Made by a program: the position numbers and the translations under genes. The notes under the pieces were generated by a model. The model searched no databases. It was not told the origin of the DNA and saw nothing but the letters and a program-made list of their open reading frames with translations. Shown here piece by piece: positions 1 through 6,551 of a DNA stretch of 11,130 bases. Position 1 is the first letter of the stretch. Each line of letters opens with the position of its first letter. Source of the stretch: JAMXLO01 sp041487355 (GTDB lineage Bacteria; Pseudomonadota; Alphaproteobacteria; Acetobacterales; Acetobacteraceae); contig JBGPND010000177.1 of the NCBI GenBank assembly GCA_041487355.1, forward strand, positions 1 to 11,130, read 5' to 3'.

Positions 1-498
1 CAGCCGCGGCGCCCAGATATGGATCAGATAGTAGAAGGCCACGCCGCCCGGCGTCCGACAGAACCGGTACACCATACGCCGCGGCCACGGGGCGCTGCGA
101 TACTCCTCCGGCGTCATCGGCTCCCACACATAGTCCACGCCGCGGATGTTGTTGAAACGGTGATGAGTGCGGTTGTGCGCCAGATCCCACAGCGAGAACG
201 AATGCAACGCAGGCAGCAACGCCAGCCGCCCGATCAGCTGATTGAGCCGCGTCGATGCGGTGAAGGCGTTGTGGCAGGCGTCATGGCCGATGATGAACAA
301 CATTCCGATCGCCATGCCGCAGGGCACCGTCAGTGCCAGCGAGACCAGCGTCGGTGACGCCAGTGACAGGACCAGCAGATAGGCATAGAGCAGCAGGACG
401 CCGACGAGCAGAACAGTCGGCAGCAGGATGCGGCGGCGCGCGAAGTCCTGCCGCTCCGTGCGCGTGAAACCCTGTCGTGGTGCCGACCCGGGCGTCAC
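1..498 (-). CDS. Fatty acid desaturase family protein, N-terminal 166 residues (runs off left edge)
   Basis: Membrane-bound di-iron fatty acid desaturase (acyl-lipid desaturase superfamily, PF00487 type) that would insert a double bond into an acyl chain at the inner membrane. Reading the minus strand from a GTG at 498, I see a hydrophobic segment at about residues 22-45, a second one following, histidine box 1 HDACH (H72, H76) and histidine box 2 HNRTHH (H108, H112, H113). These spacings are characteristic of the family. The third box would lie beyond the window. The GTG start is favoured because it overlaps the stop of the upstream hydrolase gene (GTGA), has a G-rich Shine-Dalgarno 6 nt upstream, and the frame is closed by a TGA near 595-597 with no ATG in between. 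The overlap suggests translational coupling. Substrate and position of desaturation cannot be told from this part. Confidence 0.9.
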   Translation of the reverse strand, partial: MTPGSAPRQGFTRTERQDFARRRILLPTVLLVGVLLLYAYLLVLSLASPTLVSLALTVPCGMAIGMLFIIGHDACHNAFTASTRLNQLIGRLALLPALHSFSLWDLAHNRTHHRFNNIRGVDYVWEPMTPEEYRSAPWPRRMVYRFCRTPGGVAFYYLIHIWAPRL

Positions 499-1166
499 CC
501 GGCGTCCCCCCGGCCATGCAATCCAGCGATCTCCGCGACCAGTGCCTCTGTCGTCACTTGCCGGCAATACCCCCGATTGTTGCGCAGCGACCAATCATGC
601 CGCTCCTGGCTCAGAGTCGCGCAAGCATCGGTCGGCACCGTCACCAGATAGCCGAGGTCGCAGGCATCCCGCACGGCGGAGTCGATGCACTGATCCGTCA
701 ATATGCCGGCGATGATCAGCGACTTCACACCGAGATTGCGCAGCACGTAGTCGATGTTGGTCGAGATGAACACGGAAGACGATGTCTTCGGCAGCACGAT
801 CTCGTCCTCGGCCGGGGCGATTGCATCCAGCACCTTGGCATCCCACGAACCCCGCGGCACGAACAGCCCGCTGATCTTGTAATCGAGGCTCAGGTCGCGC
901 CCGTCGCGCGTCAGTGCCTCGATCACCGTGTACATCACCTCGATCTTCGCACGCCGGCACGCCGCCTGCAGGCGTTGCATGTTCGGCACCGCCGTCTCGC
1001 GCATCGTGCGGAAGAACCAGCCATAGCGGGCGTCGCGTTCGGCCCCTGTGAGCGAGGCGTATTCGCCGCCGTCCTCGCGCGCCGTGTAGTTCTGCACGTC
1101 GACAAACAGCAGGGCGGCGTGCGCTGGGTCGATCGGGACTTCGCGGCTCAAAGCAGCATCGCTCAT
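495..1166 (-). CDS. Isochorismatase-family cysteine hydrolase
   Basis: Cytoplasmic amide/imide hydrolase of the isochorismatase-like superfamily (PF00857), 223 aa from the ATG at 1166. The catalytic triad is visible: Asp23 in LLFVDVQN, Lys127 in VLPKTSSSVF and nucleophile Cys160 in GILTDQCIDSAVRDA. The length and the TDQC segment recall ureidoacrylate, biuret and N-carbamoylsarcosine hydrolases more than true isochorismatase, but the substrate cannot be assigned. A GTG at 1175 would add three residues. I prefer the ATG because the GAGAGG ribosome-binding sequence is only 2 nt from the GTG and 11 nt from the ATG. The stop overlaps the GTG start of the desaturase. Upstream lies a palindromic repeat and then the N-formylglutamate amidohydrolase gene in the same direction, so the two hydrolases may be co-transcribed, with the repeat in the spacer. 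Confidence 0.9.
   Translation of the reverse strand: MSDAALSREVPIDPAHAALLFVDVQNYTAREDGGEYASLTGAERDARYGWFFRTMRETAVPNMQRLQAACRRAKIEVMYTVIEALTRDGRDLSLDYKISGLFVPRGSWDAKVLDAIAPAEDEIVLPKTSSSVFISTNIDYVLRNLGVKSLIIAGILTDQCIDSAVRDACDLGYLVTVPTDACATLSQERHDWSLRNNRGYCRQVTTEALVAEIAGLHGRGDAG
505..511 (-). promoter_or_regulatory. Ribosome binding site for the desaturase GTG start
   Basis: The minus strand reads GGGGGGA, 6 nt before the GTG at 498. It lies inside the 3' end of the cysteine hydrolase gene. It supports the GTG as the start of the desaturase, since no ATG is available in frame. Confidence 0.6.
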
Positions 1167-1193
1167 GACGGGCACAGCCTCTCAAGAACAAGG

Positions 1194-1265
1194 TTCACCA
1201 CAAAGACACAGAGACACGAAGGCATAAAGACGGCTCGCTTCGTGCCTTTGTGTCTTTGTGGTGAA
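1194..1265. repeat. Long imperfect inverted repeat (27-bp arms, 18-nt loop) of the CACCACAAAGACAC type
   Basis: Arm 1194-1220 and the reverse complement of arm 1239-1265 match at 25 of 27 positions; the loop is 1221-1238. The arms begin TTCACCACAAAGACACA and are purine/ACA-rich, unlike the surrounding GC-rich codon-biased sequence. This looks like a dispersed palindromic intergenic element of the REP/MITE sort; similar CACAAAGACAC palindromes are, to my knowledge, scattered through several bacterial genomes. It sits in the 94-103 nt spacer between two same-strand genes and could fold in mRNA as a long hairpin, affecting stability or read-through. No T-tract follows, so I do not call it an intrinsic terminator. 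Confidence 0.85.
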
Positions 1266-1269
1266 TCTT

Positions 1270-2046
1270 CTACGTACGCAGCCGCACATCCGCCGCCCGA
1301 AGCAGTCGCGCGAACCGCGCCGCCCATTCTGCCTGGCCCGCCTCGTTCGCGATCAGATCCTGCCGGATCTCGATCTCCACATGCGGCAGGCCGCGCTTCT
1401 CGGCATGCACCGGCACGCCGTAGTCGGTGACGTCGCTCACCGCGTAGGGCGCGTTGTCGCCCACCACCAGATCGCCCTCCGCCCGCAACAGGTCGAGCAT
1501 GATCGCCGCCAGCCGAGCATCGCGATTGTACAGCACACCGACCTGCATCGCCCGCGACTCGCCCTTGAACTGCGGCGTGAAGCTGTGCATCGCCACGAAC
1601 ACGGTGCGTCGCGTGGCCGCCTGCCGCGCATCCAGCAGGGCGCGGATGCGCGCGTGATACGGTTCGAAAATCTCCTGCCGCCGCGCCGCGCGTTCCTGCG
1701 GCGACAGGCCCAGGTTCCCCGGTATCTCCGTCGTCTCGCTCACCTCGGGGATCGAGCTTGCCACCGACGGGTCGCGATTGCAGTCGATCACCAGGCGCGA
1801 ATAGGTCTGCAGAACCGCCGTGGCATCCAGCGCTGCCGACAGGCGTTCGGTCACGCCCGCTATGCCGATGTCCCACGCGATGTGCCGGTCCAGCTTGCTC
1901 TCCGGCAGGCCGAGCCGTCCCAGGCTGTGTGGGATTGCGCGTCCCGCGTGGTCGGCGGTGAGCAGGAAGTCCGACCCTCCCGCCTCGCGGTGCACCCGCA
2001 CTGGCGCGGGTTCATCGTCCTGCAGCAGTTTCGTCAGTGCCGGCAT
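1270..2046 (-). CDS. N-formylglutamate amidohydrolase family protein
   Basis: Hydrolase of the N-formylglutamate amidohydrolase family (PF05013), 258 aa, close to the usual length. The namesake enzyme (HutG) releases formate from N-formylglutamate in histidine degradation. Family motifs seen in order: TADHAG (30-35), WDIG (Asp59), YSRLVIDCNR (82-91), YHARI (130-134), AMHSFTP with His154, and VEIEIR (223-228). The His/Asp/Glu residues resemble a zinc carboxypeptidase-like site. The ATG at 2046 is chosen because family homology starts soon after it and an AGGAAGGGCAGG purine stretch lies directly upstream; a longer open frame reaching to 2517 is only the shadow of the acetyltransferase gene. 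The gene starts 10 nt after the stop of the GNAT gene, so the two should be one transcript. No other hut gene is visible, so the true substrate may be a different N-acyl compound. Confidence 0.88.
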   Translation of the reverse strand: MPALTKLLQDDEPAPVRVHREAGGSDFLLTADHAGRAIPHSLGRLGLPESKLDRHIAWDIGIAGVTERLSAALDATAVLQTYSRLVIDCNRDPSVASSIPEVSETTEIPGNLGLSPQERAARRQEIFEPYHARIRALLDARQAATRRTVFVAMHSFTPQFKGESRAMQVGVLYNRDARLAAIMLDLLRAEGDLVVGDNAPYAVSDVTDYGVPVHAEKRGLPHVEIEIRQDLIANEAGQAEWAARFARLLRAADVRLRT

Positions 2047-2056
2047 CCTGCCCTTC

Positions 2057-2593
2057 CTACACAATCGGCCCATGGCCTGGCGACCAGTGCACCCACCATT
2101 CCGCCTGGAACCCGCGCAACTCCACCATTCCCTCACGCACCGCATCCAGCGTCTCCGCCACCCGGATCGAGCGCGCGTTGTCCGGCAGGATGAAGCTCGC
2201 GAGGCGTGCGAAGCCGTGCCGTGCGAATGCCCAGTCGCGCGCCGCGCGTGCCGCCTCGGCCGCGAATCCCTGCCCCCAGAATTCTCGCGCCAGTGAGTAG
2301 CCGAGCTCGGCCTCTGGCCAGTCCGCCGGATGCAGCACGCCGGCAAAGCCGACGAACTGCCCGTCCTCCGCCTGCTCCAGGGCGAACAAGCCGTAGCCGC
2401 GAAGCGCCCACTGGCCGAGCCCCGACTCCATCGCGGTCCAAGCCTCGGCGCGCGTGCGCGGGTTGTTGCCGCGATAGCGCCGCACCTCCGGGTCGGCCTC
2501 CATTGCCGCCCAGGCATCTATATCGGCGGCGCGGAACGCCCGCAGCACGAGCCGCTCGGTGCGCAGCGTCGGGATCTCGAATGTAGTGCTCAT
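2057..2593 (-). CDS. GNAT family N-acetyltransferase (RimJ/RimL-like)
   Basis: Acetyl-CoA dependent N-acetyltransferase of 178 aa, Acetyltransf_3 type. It opens with TLRTERLVLRAFRAADIDAW, the typical beginning of RimJ/RimL-like GNATs. It carries the strand GQFVGFAGVLHP, the acetyl-CoA binding loop EFWGQGFAAEAARAARDWAF (pattern Q/R-x-x-G-x-G/A), and LASFILPDNARSIRVAETL with the usual N-x-x-S-x-R segment. The substrate, whether protein N-terminus or small molecule, cannot be told. ATG 2593 is favoured by homology; an ATG at 2605 would add four residues (MLGC) and neither has a strong Shine-Dalgarno. It is the first gene of the leftward run and is 10 nt from the amidohydrolase. It starts divergently, only 21 bp from selA. 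Confidence 0.9.
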   Translation of the reverse strand: MSTTFEIPTLRTERLVLRAFRAADIDAWAAMEADPEVRRYRGNNPRTRAEAWTAMESGLGQWALRGYGLFALEQAEDGQFVGFAGVLHPADWPEAELGYSLAREFWGQGFAAEAARAARDWAFARHGFARLASFILPDNARSIRVAETLDAVREGMVELRGFQAEWWVHWSPGHGPIV

Positions 2594-2614
2594 GCAGCCT
2601 AGCATGGCGCCGCA

Positions 2615-3985
2615 ATGCCAAACTTCGCCAGCCCGCTGCCGTCGCTCGATTCGCTGTTGCGCACGCCGGAGGCCGCGCTGTTGCTCGCCCGGTTCGGTCG
2701 GCCCGCGACCGCGGCCGCATTGCGGGCCGAGCTGGCGTCCCGCCGCGCCGCCCGCGCGTTTCCGGCAGCGCCCGCCGCCATCCTGGACGCCGCGGCCGAC
2801 TCGCTGGTTCGGCGCTTCGCCGCCTCGCAGCGACCGGTGTTCAACCTCACCGGCACCGTCCTGCATACCAATCTCGGCCGCGCGCCGCTGCCGCCGGAGG
2901 CCGCCGCCGCCGCCGCCGAAGCGCTGGCTTGTGCCACCACGCTGGAGTTCGACCTTGCCACCGGGCGGCGCGGCGAACGTGACGAGCATGTCGCCCGCCT
3001 ACTGCGCGAGATCACCGGCGCCGAGGCTGCGACCGTGGTCAACAACAATGCCGCGGCGGTGCTGCTGATCCTGAATACGCTGGCGCTGGGGCGGGAGGTG
3101 CCGGTCTCGCGCGGCGAGCTGATCGAGATCGGCGGCTCGTTCCGCATCCCCGAGATCATGGCCCGCGCCGGGGCGGTGCTGCGCGAGGTCGGCACCACCA
3201 ACCGGACCCATCCGCGCGACTTCCAGGCCGCGATCGGGCCGGAGACGGCGCTGCTGATGCGGGTTCACCAGGCGAACTACGCCATCGAGGGCTTCACCGC
3301 GGCGGTGGCCGCGACCGAACTGGCCGCCATCGCCCATGCGGCCGGGCTGCCTGTCGTGGAAGACCTCGGCAGCGGCAGCCTGGTCGACCTCTCGGCCTGG
3401 GGGCTGCCGCACGAGCCCACGCCGCAGGAGTCGCTCGCCGCGGGCGTGGACCTGGTCAGCTTCTCCGGTGACAAGCTGCTGGGAGGCCCGCAGGCCGGAC
3501 TGATCGTCGGTCGCGCGGATTTGATAAAGTGCATGAATGCGAATCCGCTGAAGCGGGCGCTGCGCCTCGACAAGGCGCGGCTGGCGGCGCTGGAGCATGT
3601 TCTGCTGCTTTACCTGGACCCCGAACGGCTGGCCGAACGGCTGCCGACCCTGCGGCTGCTGACCCGGCCGGCGGCGGAGATCCGGGCCAGCGCCGAGCGG
3701 GTGGCGGCGGCGGTGCGGTCGGCGTGGCCGGAACGGCCGGTGGCCGTGGAGCCCTGTCACAGCCAGATCGGCTCCGGTGCCCTGCCGGTGGATCTGCTGG
3801 GGTCCTACGCGATCACAATCGGCGGAATCGGCCTGGAAGCGCTGTCGGCGCGGCTGCGCGCCCTGCCGCGGCCGGTGATCGGCCGGCTGGGCGGGGGGCG
3901 GTTGTGGCTGGACTGCCGCTGCCTGGAACCGGGTGACGAGGCGGCCTTCGTTGCCCAGTTGCGCGAGCCGGTGGATACTCGTTGA
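2615..3985 (+). CDS. selA: L-seryl-tRNA(Sec) selenium transferase (selenocysteine synthase)
   Basis: PLP enzyme that converts seryl-tRNA(Sec) to selenocysteyl-tRNA(Sec) using selenophosphate; homodecameric in known bacteria. The 456-aa product has the SelA N-terminal helical domain (about 5-45), NLTGTVLHTNLGRAPLP, NNNAAAVLLILN, SRGELIEIGGSFRIPEIM, EVGTTNRTH, VVEDLGSGSLVDLS and SFSGDKLLGGPQAG with PLP lysine K287. It ends with IGSGALPVD and RLWLDCRCLE. It follows E. coli SelA closely along its whole length as I recall that sequence. The start is secure: an in-frame TAG lies at 2600-2602 and the ATG at 2615 is the first start after it, although no Shine-Dalgarno precedes it. A GCC run at 2900-2917 encodes polyalanine. 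The TGA stop is 1 nt from the tRNA(Sec) gene, so both probably share a transcript. selB and selD are not here. Confidence 0.97.
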   Translation: MPNFASPLPSLDSLLRTPEAALLLARFGRPATAAALRAELASRRAARAFPAAPAAILDAAADSLVRRFAASQRPVFNLTGTVLHTNLGRAPLPPEAAAAAAEALACATTLEFDLATGRRGERDEHVARLLREITGAEAATVVNNNAAAVLLILNTLALGREVPVSRGELIEIGGSFRIPEIMARAGAVLREVGTTNRTHPRDFQAAIGPETALLMRVHQANYAIEGFTAAVAATELAAIAHAAGLPVVEDLGSGSLVDLSAWGLPHEPTPQESLAAGVDLVSFSGDKLLGGPQAGLIVGRADLIKCMNANPLKRALRLDKARLAALEHVLLLYLDPERLAERLPTLRLLTRPAAEIRASAERVAAAVRSAWPERPVAVEPCHSQIGSGALPVDLLGSYAITIGGIGLEALSARLRALPRPVIGRLGGGRLWLDCRCLEPGDEAAFVAQLREPVDTR

Positions 3986-3986
3986 C

Positions 3987-4079
3987 GGAAGAGAAGCGGC
4001 TCCGGTGGGCCGGCCGGCCTTCAAAGCCGGTTGGGGCTGCTCGGCGGCTCCGGGTAGGTTCGACTCCTGCTCTCTTCCG
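3987..4079 (+). tRNA. selC: tRNA-Sec (anticodon TCA)
   Basis: Selenocysteine tRNA decoding UGA. It shows the bacterial tRNA(Sec) plan: an 8-bp acceptor stem (GGAAGAGA with TCTCTTCC), a D-arm CGGCT/GGCCG around CGGTG, and a 5-bp anticodon stem CCGGC/GCCGG closing loop CTTCAAA with anticodon TCA at 4021-4023. It also has a long variable arm with an 8-bp stem (GGGGCTGC/GCGGCTCC, TCG loop) and a T-arm with GGTTCGACTCC. Acceptor plus T stem give the 8+5 geometry of bacterial tRNA(Sec). The discriminator is G4079. The 3' CCA is not encoded (genomic CCT follows), so it must be added by the nucleotidyltransferase. It begins 1 nt after the selA stop, so RNase P cleavage would release it from a selA-selC transcript. 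Confidence 0.97.
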
Positions 4080-4257
4080 CCTCTCTGTGGCGGGCCTGCC
4101 GAACCTGTTGCTTGACGGCAACACTGTGCCCGAAAATCTCCGCCCCCCCTCGCGTTACCGTCGCTCGTTAGGTATGGTTCGGTGATTGCAAGGGCGCAGT
4201 GCGCGCCTGATGAGACCCACGCGCGCCGTTGGCGTCGGAAGAACGAGGAGAAAGCAA
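4080..4257. other. Intergenic region between selC and the first OmpA gene
   Basis: No gene is seen here. It holds a TTGACG at 4112-4117 that could be a -35 element, but the sequence 17 nt downstream (AATCTC) is a poor -10. The same hexamer forms the loop of a short perfect hairpin (TGTTGC 4106-4111 with GCAACA 4118-4123) without a T-tract. A promoter for the OmpA gene is expected in this stretch. The ribosome binding site GAGGAG (4245-4250) lies 7 nt before the ATG at 4258 and fixes that start. Confidence 0.4.
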
Positions 4258-5394
4258 ATGCAGCTTCGGAGTGCACTTCTGGCGGCCACTGTGCTGGCCA
4301 TACCCTTCGCGGCAAGTGCGCAGCCGGTTACCGGGCTATATGTTGGCGCCGGCGCTGGCGTGAACATCACACAGCAGCAGGACATCAAGAACCTGTCGTT
4401 TCCCGTGGGCGGCGGTGCCGGCGTTGCTACCGTCGGCAAGCTGAAGGGCAGCACTGGGTTCGCAGGTGTGCTTTCCCTGGGCTGGGGCTTCGGCAACGGG
4501 CTCCGCGCCGAAATCGAAGGCAACTACCGCTACAACCACATCAGCGGCTTCAACAATACAGTCGGTGGCGGTATAGGCGGCGGCACCAACGAGCAGAAGT
4601 TCGGCGGCATGGTCAACGCGCTGTATGACTTCAACGGCGTGTCGCCGTGGTTCGTGCCATATATCGGTGCTGGTGTGGGTTACTTGGGCGTCCAAGAGAA
4701 GTGGCACGCCTACAATACAGTTGCGACGACTCTTGGCGGCACGACGTTCGCGCCTGGCGGCATCGGCGTCGCTGGCAAGGGTACAGACGGCAGGTTCGCC
4801 TACCAGGCGATCCTCGGTGCCGCATTCCCGCTGTCGCAAATTGCGCCTGGCTTGGCAGTTACGGCTGAGTACCGGTTCCTGGGCACAACGGGCAACCGTT
4901 CGTACAGCGGCACAGCGACCCTGGCTGGCGTTGGCACAACTCCAGCGTCCTTGTCGCTCGGCCCGACCTACAATCACTCTATCCTGGTCGGCCTGCGCTA
5001 CAATTTCGGCGTCGCACCGCCGCCGCCGCCGCCCGCTCCGGCGGCCGTCCCGGCTCCGGGCCCGACGCGCTCCTACCTGGTGTTCTTCGATTGGGACAAG
5101 GCGACCCTGACCGACCGTGCACGCCAGATCATCAAGGAAGCGGCCGACAACTCGACCAAGGTGCAGTACACCCGCATCGAGGTGAACGGCTACGCCGATA
5201 CGTCGGGCACGCCGAAGTACAACCAGGGCCTATCGGTGCGTCGCGCCCAGTCGGTCGCCGCCGAACTGGTCAAGGATGGCGTGCCGCGCAACGCGATCTC
5301 GATCCAGGGCTTTGGCGACACGCATCTGCTCGTGCCGACCGGCCCGGGCGTTCGCGAGCCGCAGAACCGCCGTGTCGAGATCATCATCCGCTGA
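4258..5394 (+). CDS. OmpA-family outer membrane protein with barrel and peptidoglycan-binding domain (copy 1)
   Basis: Outer membrane protein that should tether the outer membrane to peptidoglycan, 378 aa. Signal peptide 1-21 (positive start, hydrophobic core, ASA then Q). Residues about 22-251 form a beta-barrel of the OmpA/OMP_b-brl type: GLYVGAGAGVN first strand, alternating strands rich in Gly and Tyr, last strand ending GLRYNFGV. A Pro/Ala linker follows (about 253-270, with a CCG run at 5017-5031), then the OmpA C-terminal domain (272-378). The peptidoglycan-contacting pair is present: Asp314 in NGYADTSG and Arg329 in LSVRRA, spaced 15 as in E. coli OmpA. The start is set by GAGGAG 7 nt upstream and the signal peptide. 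A strong terminator follows. The next gene is a paralogue with 93 of 107 identical residues in the C-terminal domain but a diverged barrel. Pore activity is unknown. Confidence 0.95.
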   Translation: MQLRSALLAATVLAIPFAASAQPVTGLYVGAGAGVNITQQQDIKNLSFPVGGGAGVATVGKLKGSTGFAGVLSLGWGFGNGLRAEIEGNYRYNHISGFNNTVGGGIGGGTNEQKFGGMVNALYDFNGVSPWFVPYIGAGVGYLGVQEKWHAYNTVATTLGGTTFAPGGIGVAGKGTDGRFAYQAILGAAFPLSQIAPGLAVTAEYRFLGTTGNRSYSGTATLAGVGTTPASLSLGPTYNHSILVGLRYNFGVAPPPPPPAPAAVPAPGPTRSYLVFFDWDKATLTDRARQIIKEAADNSTKVQYTRIEVNGYADTSGTPKYNQGLSVRRAQSVAAELVKDGVPRNAISIQGFGDTHLLVPTGPGVREPQNRRVEIIIR

Positions 5395-5424
5395 TTGCCG
5401 ACCGGCTAACGACGACAAAGGATC

Positions 5425-5449
5425 GGGGCGCCGCGAGGCGCCCCTTTCT
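5425..5449 (+). terminator. Rho-independent terminator after OmpA copy 1
   Basis: Perfect 8-bp GC stem GGGGCGCC (5425-5432) / GGCGCCCC (5437-5444), GCGA loop of the stable GNRA class, followed by TTTCT. It lies 30 nt after the stop of the first OmpA gene and 25 nt before the start of the second. It should end most transcription of copy 1. Some read-through or a separate promoter must serve copy 2, and the gap is too short for a comfortable promoter downstream of the hairpin. Confidence 0.85.
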
Positions 5450-5474
5450 GTCTGTGCCTGAGGAGGACTGAGGC

Positions 5475-6548
5475 ATGCGACTCCGTAGCGTATCGCTGGC
5501 GATCGCGCTGCTTCTCGCAACCACGCTGGCAGCAAACGCACAGCCCTTCCAGGGCCTCTATGTCGGCGCCGGTGCCGGGTTCAACCTGCCCATGAGCGTC
5601 GATGTGCGGTCCCATGCGCCAGTGACGCCCCGCACCACCCTGTATCCCCAAGGCGGCGTCGTCGGGCTCGCCAGCGTCGGCTACGGGCTGGGCAACGGGA
5701 TCCGCTTCGAGCTGGAGGGGAATTTCCGCCAGGCCAACGTCTCCCGCGTGACCAGTGCGATTCCGCAAACCGTCAGCGGCAGGCTGCAGACTTATGGCGT
5801 GATGGCCAATGTCATGTTTGACATGGATGTCGGCTCGCCGTGGATCTATCCCTATCTCGGTGCCGGCGCGGGCTACGCCTGGAGCCATGCCGATAGCCTG
5901 ACCCTCATGCCGACCAGCGGTGCGTTCACCGATACCGCGCGCGGCACGCAGGGCAATTTCGCCTTCCAGGGGATCGCGGGATTGTCGTTCCCGATGCCAG
6001 GCATTCCGGGTCTGTCGCTGGCCGCGGAATACCGCTTCTTCGGTGTGCTGGGTAACGAAACCTTCAGCGCGACGCTCAATCCAGGCGCCATTCCGTTCTC
6101 ACTGACCCTGCGCAACCAGTACAACCACAGCTTCCTGTTCGGCGTGCGCTATGCCTTCAATGTCGCCGCGCCAACGCCGGCCGCACCCGCCGCGCAGGCC
6201 GCTCCGGCCCCTGCGCCGGCGCGCTCCTACCTGGTGTTCTTCGATTGGGACAAGACAACGCTGACCGATCGCGCGCGGCAGATCATCAAGGAGGCGGCGG
6301 ACAACTCGACGCGCGTGCAATACACGCGGATCGAGGTGAACGGCTACGCCGATACCTCTGGCACGCACCAGTACAACCACGGCCTCTCGCTGCGCCGGGC
6401 GGGCGCCGTGCAGGCGGAGCTGGTGCGCGACGGAGTGCCGCAGAACGCCATCGCCATCCAGGGCTTCGGCGACACTAACCTGCTGGTGCCGACCGGGCCC
6501 GGCGTACGCGAACCGCAGAACCGCAGGGTCGAGATTGTCATCCGCTGA
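5475..6548 (+). CDS. OmpA-family outer membrane protein with barrel and peptidoglycan-binding domain (copy 2)
   Basis: Paralogue of the preceding gene, 357 aa. Signal peptide about 1-22 ending ANA before QPFQGLYVGAGAGFN; barrel about 23-230 ending GVRYAFNV; Ala/Pro linker about 231-249; OmpA peptidoglycan-binding domain 251-357. The binding pair is Asp293 (NGYADTSG) and Arg308 (LSLRRA). The start is given by AGGAGG (5461-5466), 8 nt before the ATG. The C-terminal domain differs from copy 1 at only 14 of 107 residues, and a 35-nt stretch at its beginning (6220-6254) is identical to 5066-5100, while the barrel is shorter and much changed. This fits tandem duplication, with the surface-facing barrel diverging and the anchor constrained or homogenised. 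A lipoprotein gene starts 3 nt after the stop. Confidence 0.95.
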   Translation: MRLRSVSLAIALLLATTLAANAQPFQGLYVGAGAGFNLPMSVDVRSHAPVTPRTTLYPQGGVVGLASVGYGLGNGIRFELEGNFRQANVSRVTSAIPQTVSGRLQTYGVMANVMFDMDVGSPWIYPYLGAGAGYAWSHADSLTLMPTSGAFTDTARGTQGNFAFQGIAGLSFPMPGIPGLSLAAEYRFFGVLGNETFSATLNPGAIPFSLTLRNQYNHSFLFGVRYAFNVAAPTPAAPAAQAAPAPAPARSYLVFFDWDKTTLTDRARQIIKEAADNSTRVQYTRIEVNGYADTSGTHQYNHGLSLRRAGAVQAELVRDGVPQNAIAIQGFGDTNLLVPTGPGVREPQNRRVEIVIR

Positions 6549-6551
6549 CGG

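Noticed and set aside
477..1430. Long plus-strand open frame of 317 codons opposite the cysteine hydrolase
   Set aside because: It is an antisense shadow in GC-rich DNA: the minus strand has a clear catalytic-triad protein there, and the plus frame shows no domain and runs through the palindromic repeat.
2900..2917. GCC trinucleotide run in selA as a phase-variable repeat
   Set aside because: A change in copy number stays in frame and codes alanine in an Ala-rich stretch, so it cannot switch the gene; it is ordinary GC-rich coding sequence.
3983..3985. In-frame UGA of selA as a selenocysteine codon
   Set aside because: SelA homology ends naturally at this point, and downstream sequence is the tRNA gene, so it is read as a normal stop.
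4106..4123. Short hairpin TGTTGC/GCAACA as a terminator for selA-selC
   Set aside because: The stem is only 6 bp and the following bases are CTGTGCCCG, with no T-tract.
4112..4140. sigma-70 promoter TTGACG plus -10 for the OmpA gene
   Set aside because: The -35 match is good, but no acceptable -10 lies at 16-18 nt; kept only as a note in the intergenic entry.
3987..4257. selC as an integration site for a genomic island
   Set aside because: selC is a classic island target in enterobacteria, but no integrase gene and no repeat of the tRNA 3' end is visible downstream, and the following genes look like core envelope genes.
2999..4315. 438-codon minus-strand frame opposite selA and selC
   Set aside because: It crosses the selA gene, the tRNA gene and the OmpA signal-peptide region; composition is that of an antisense shadow.
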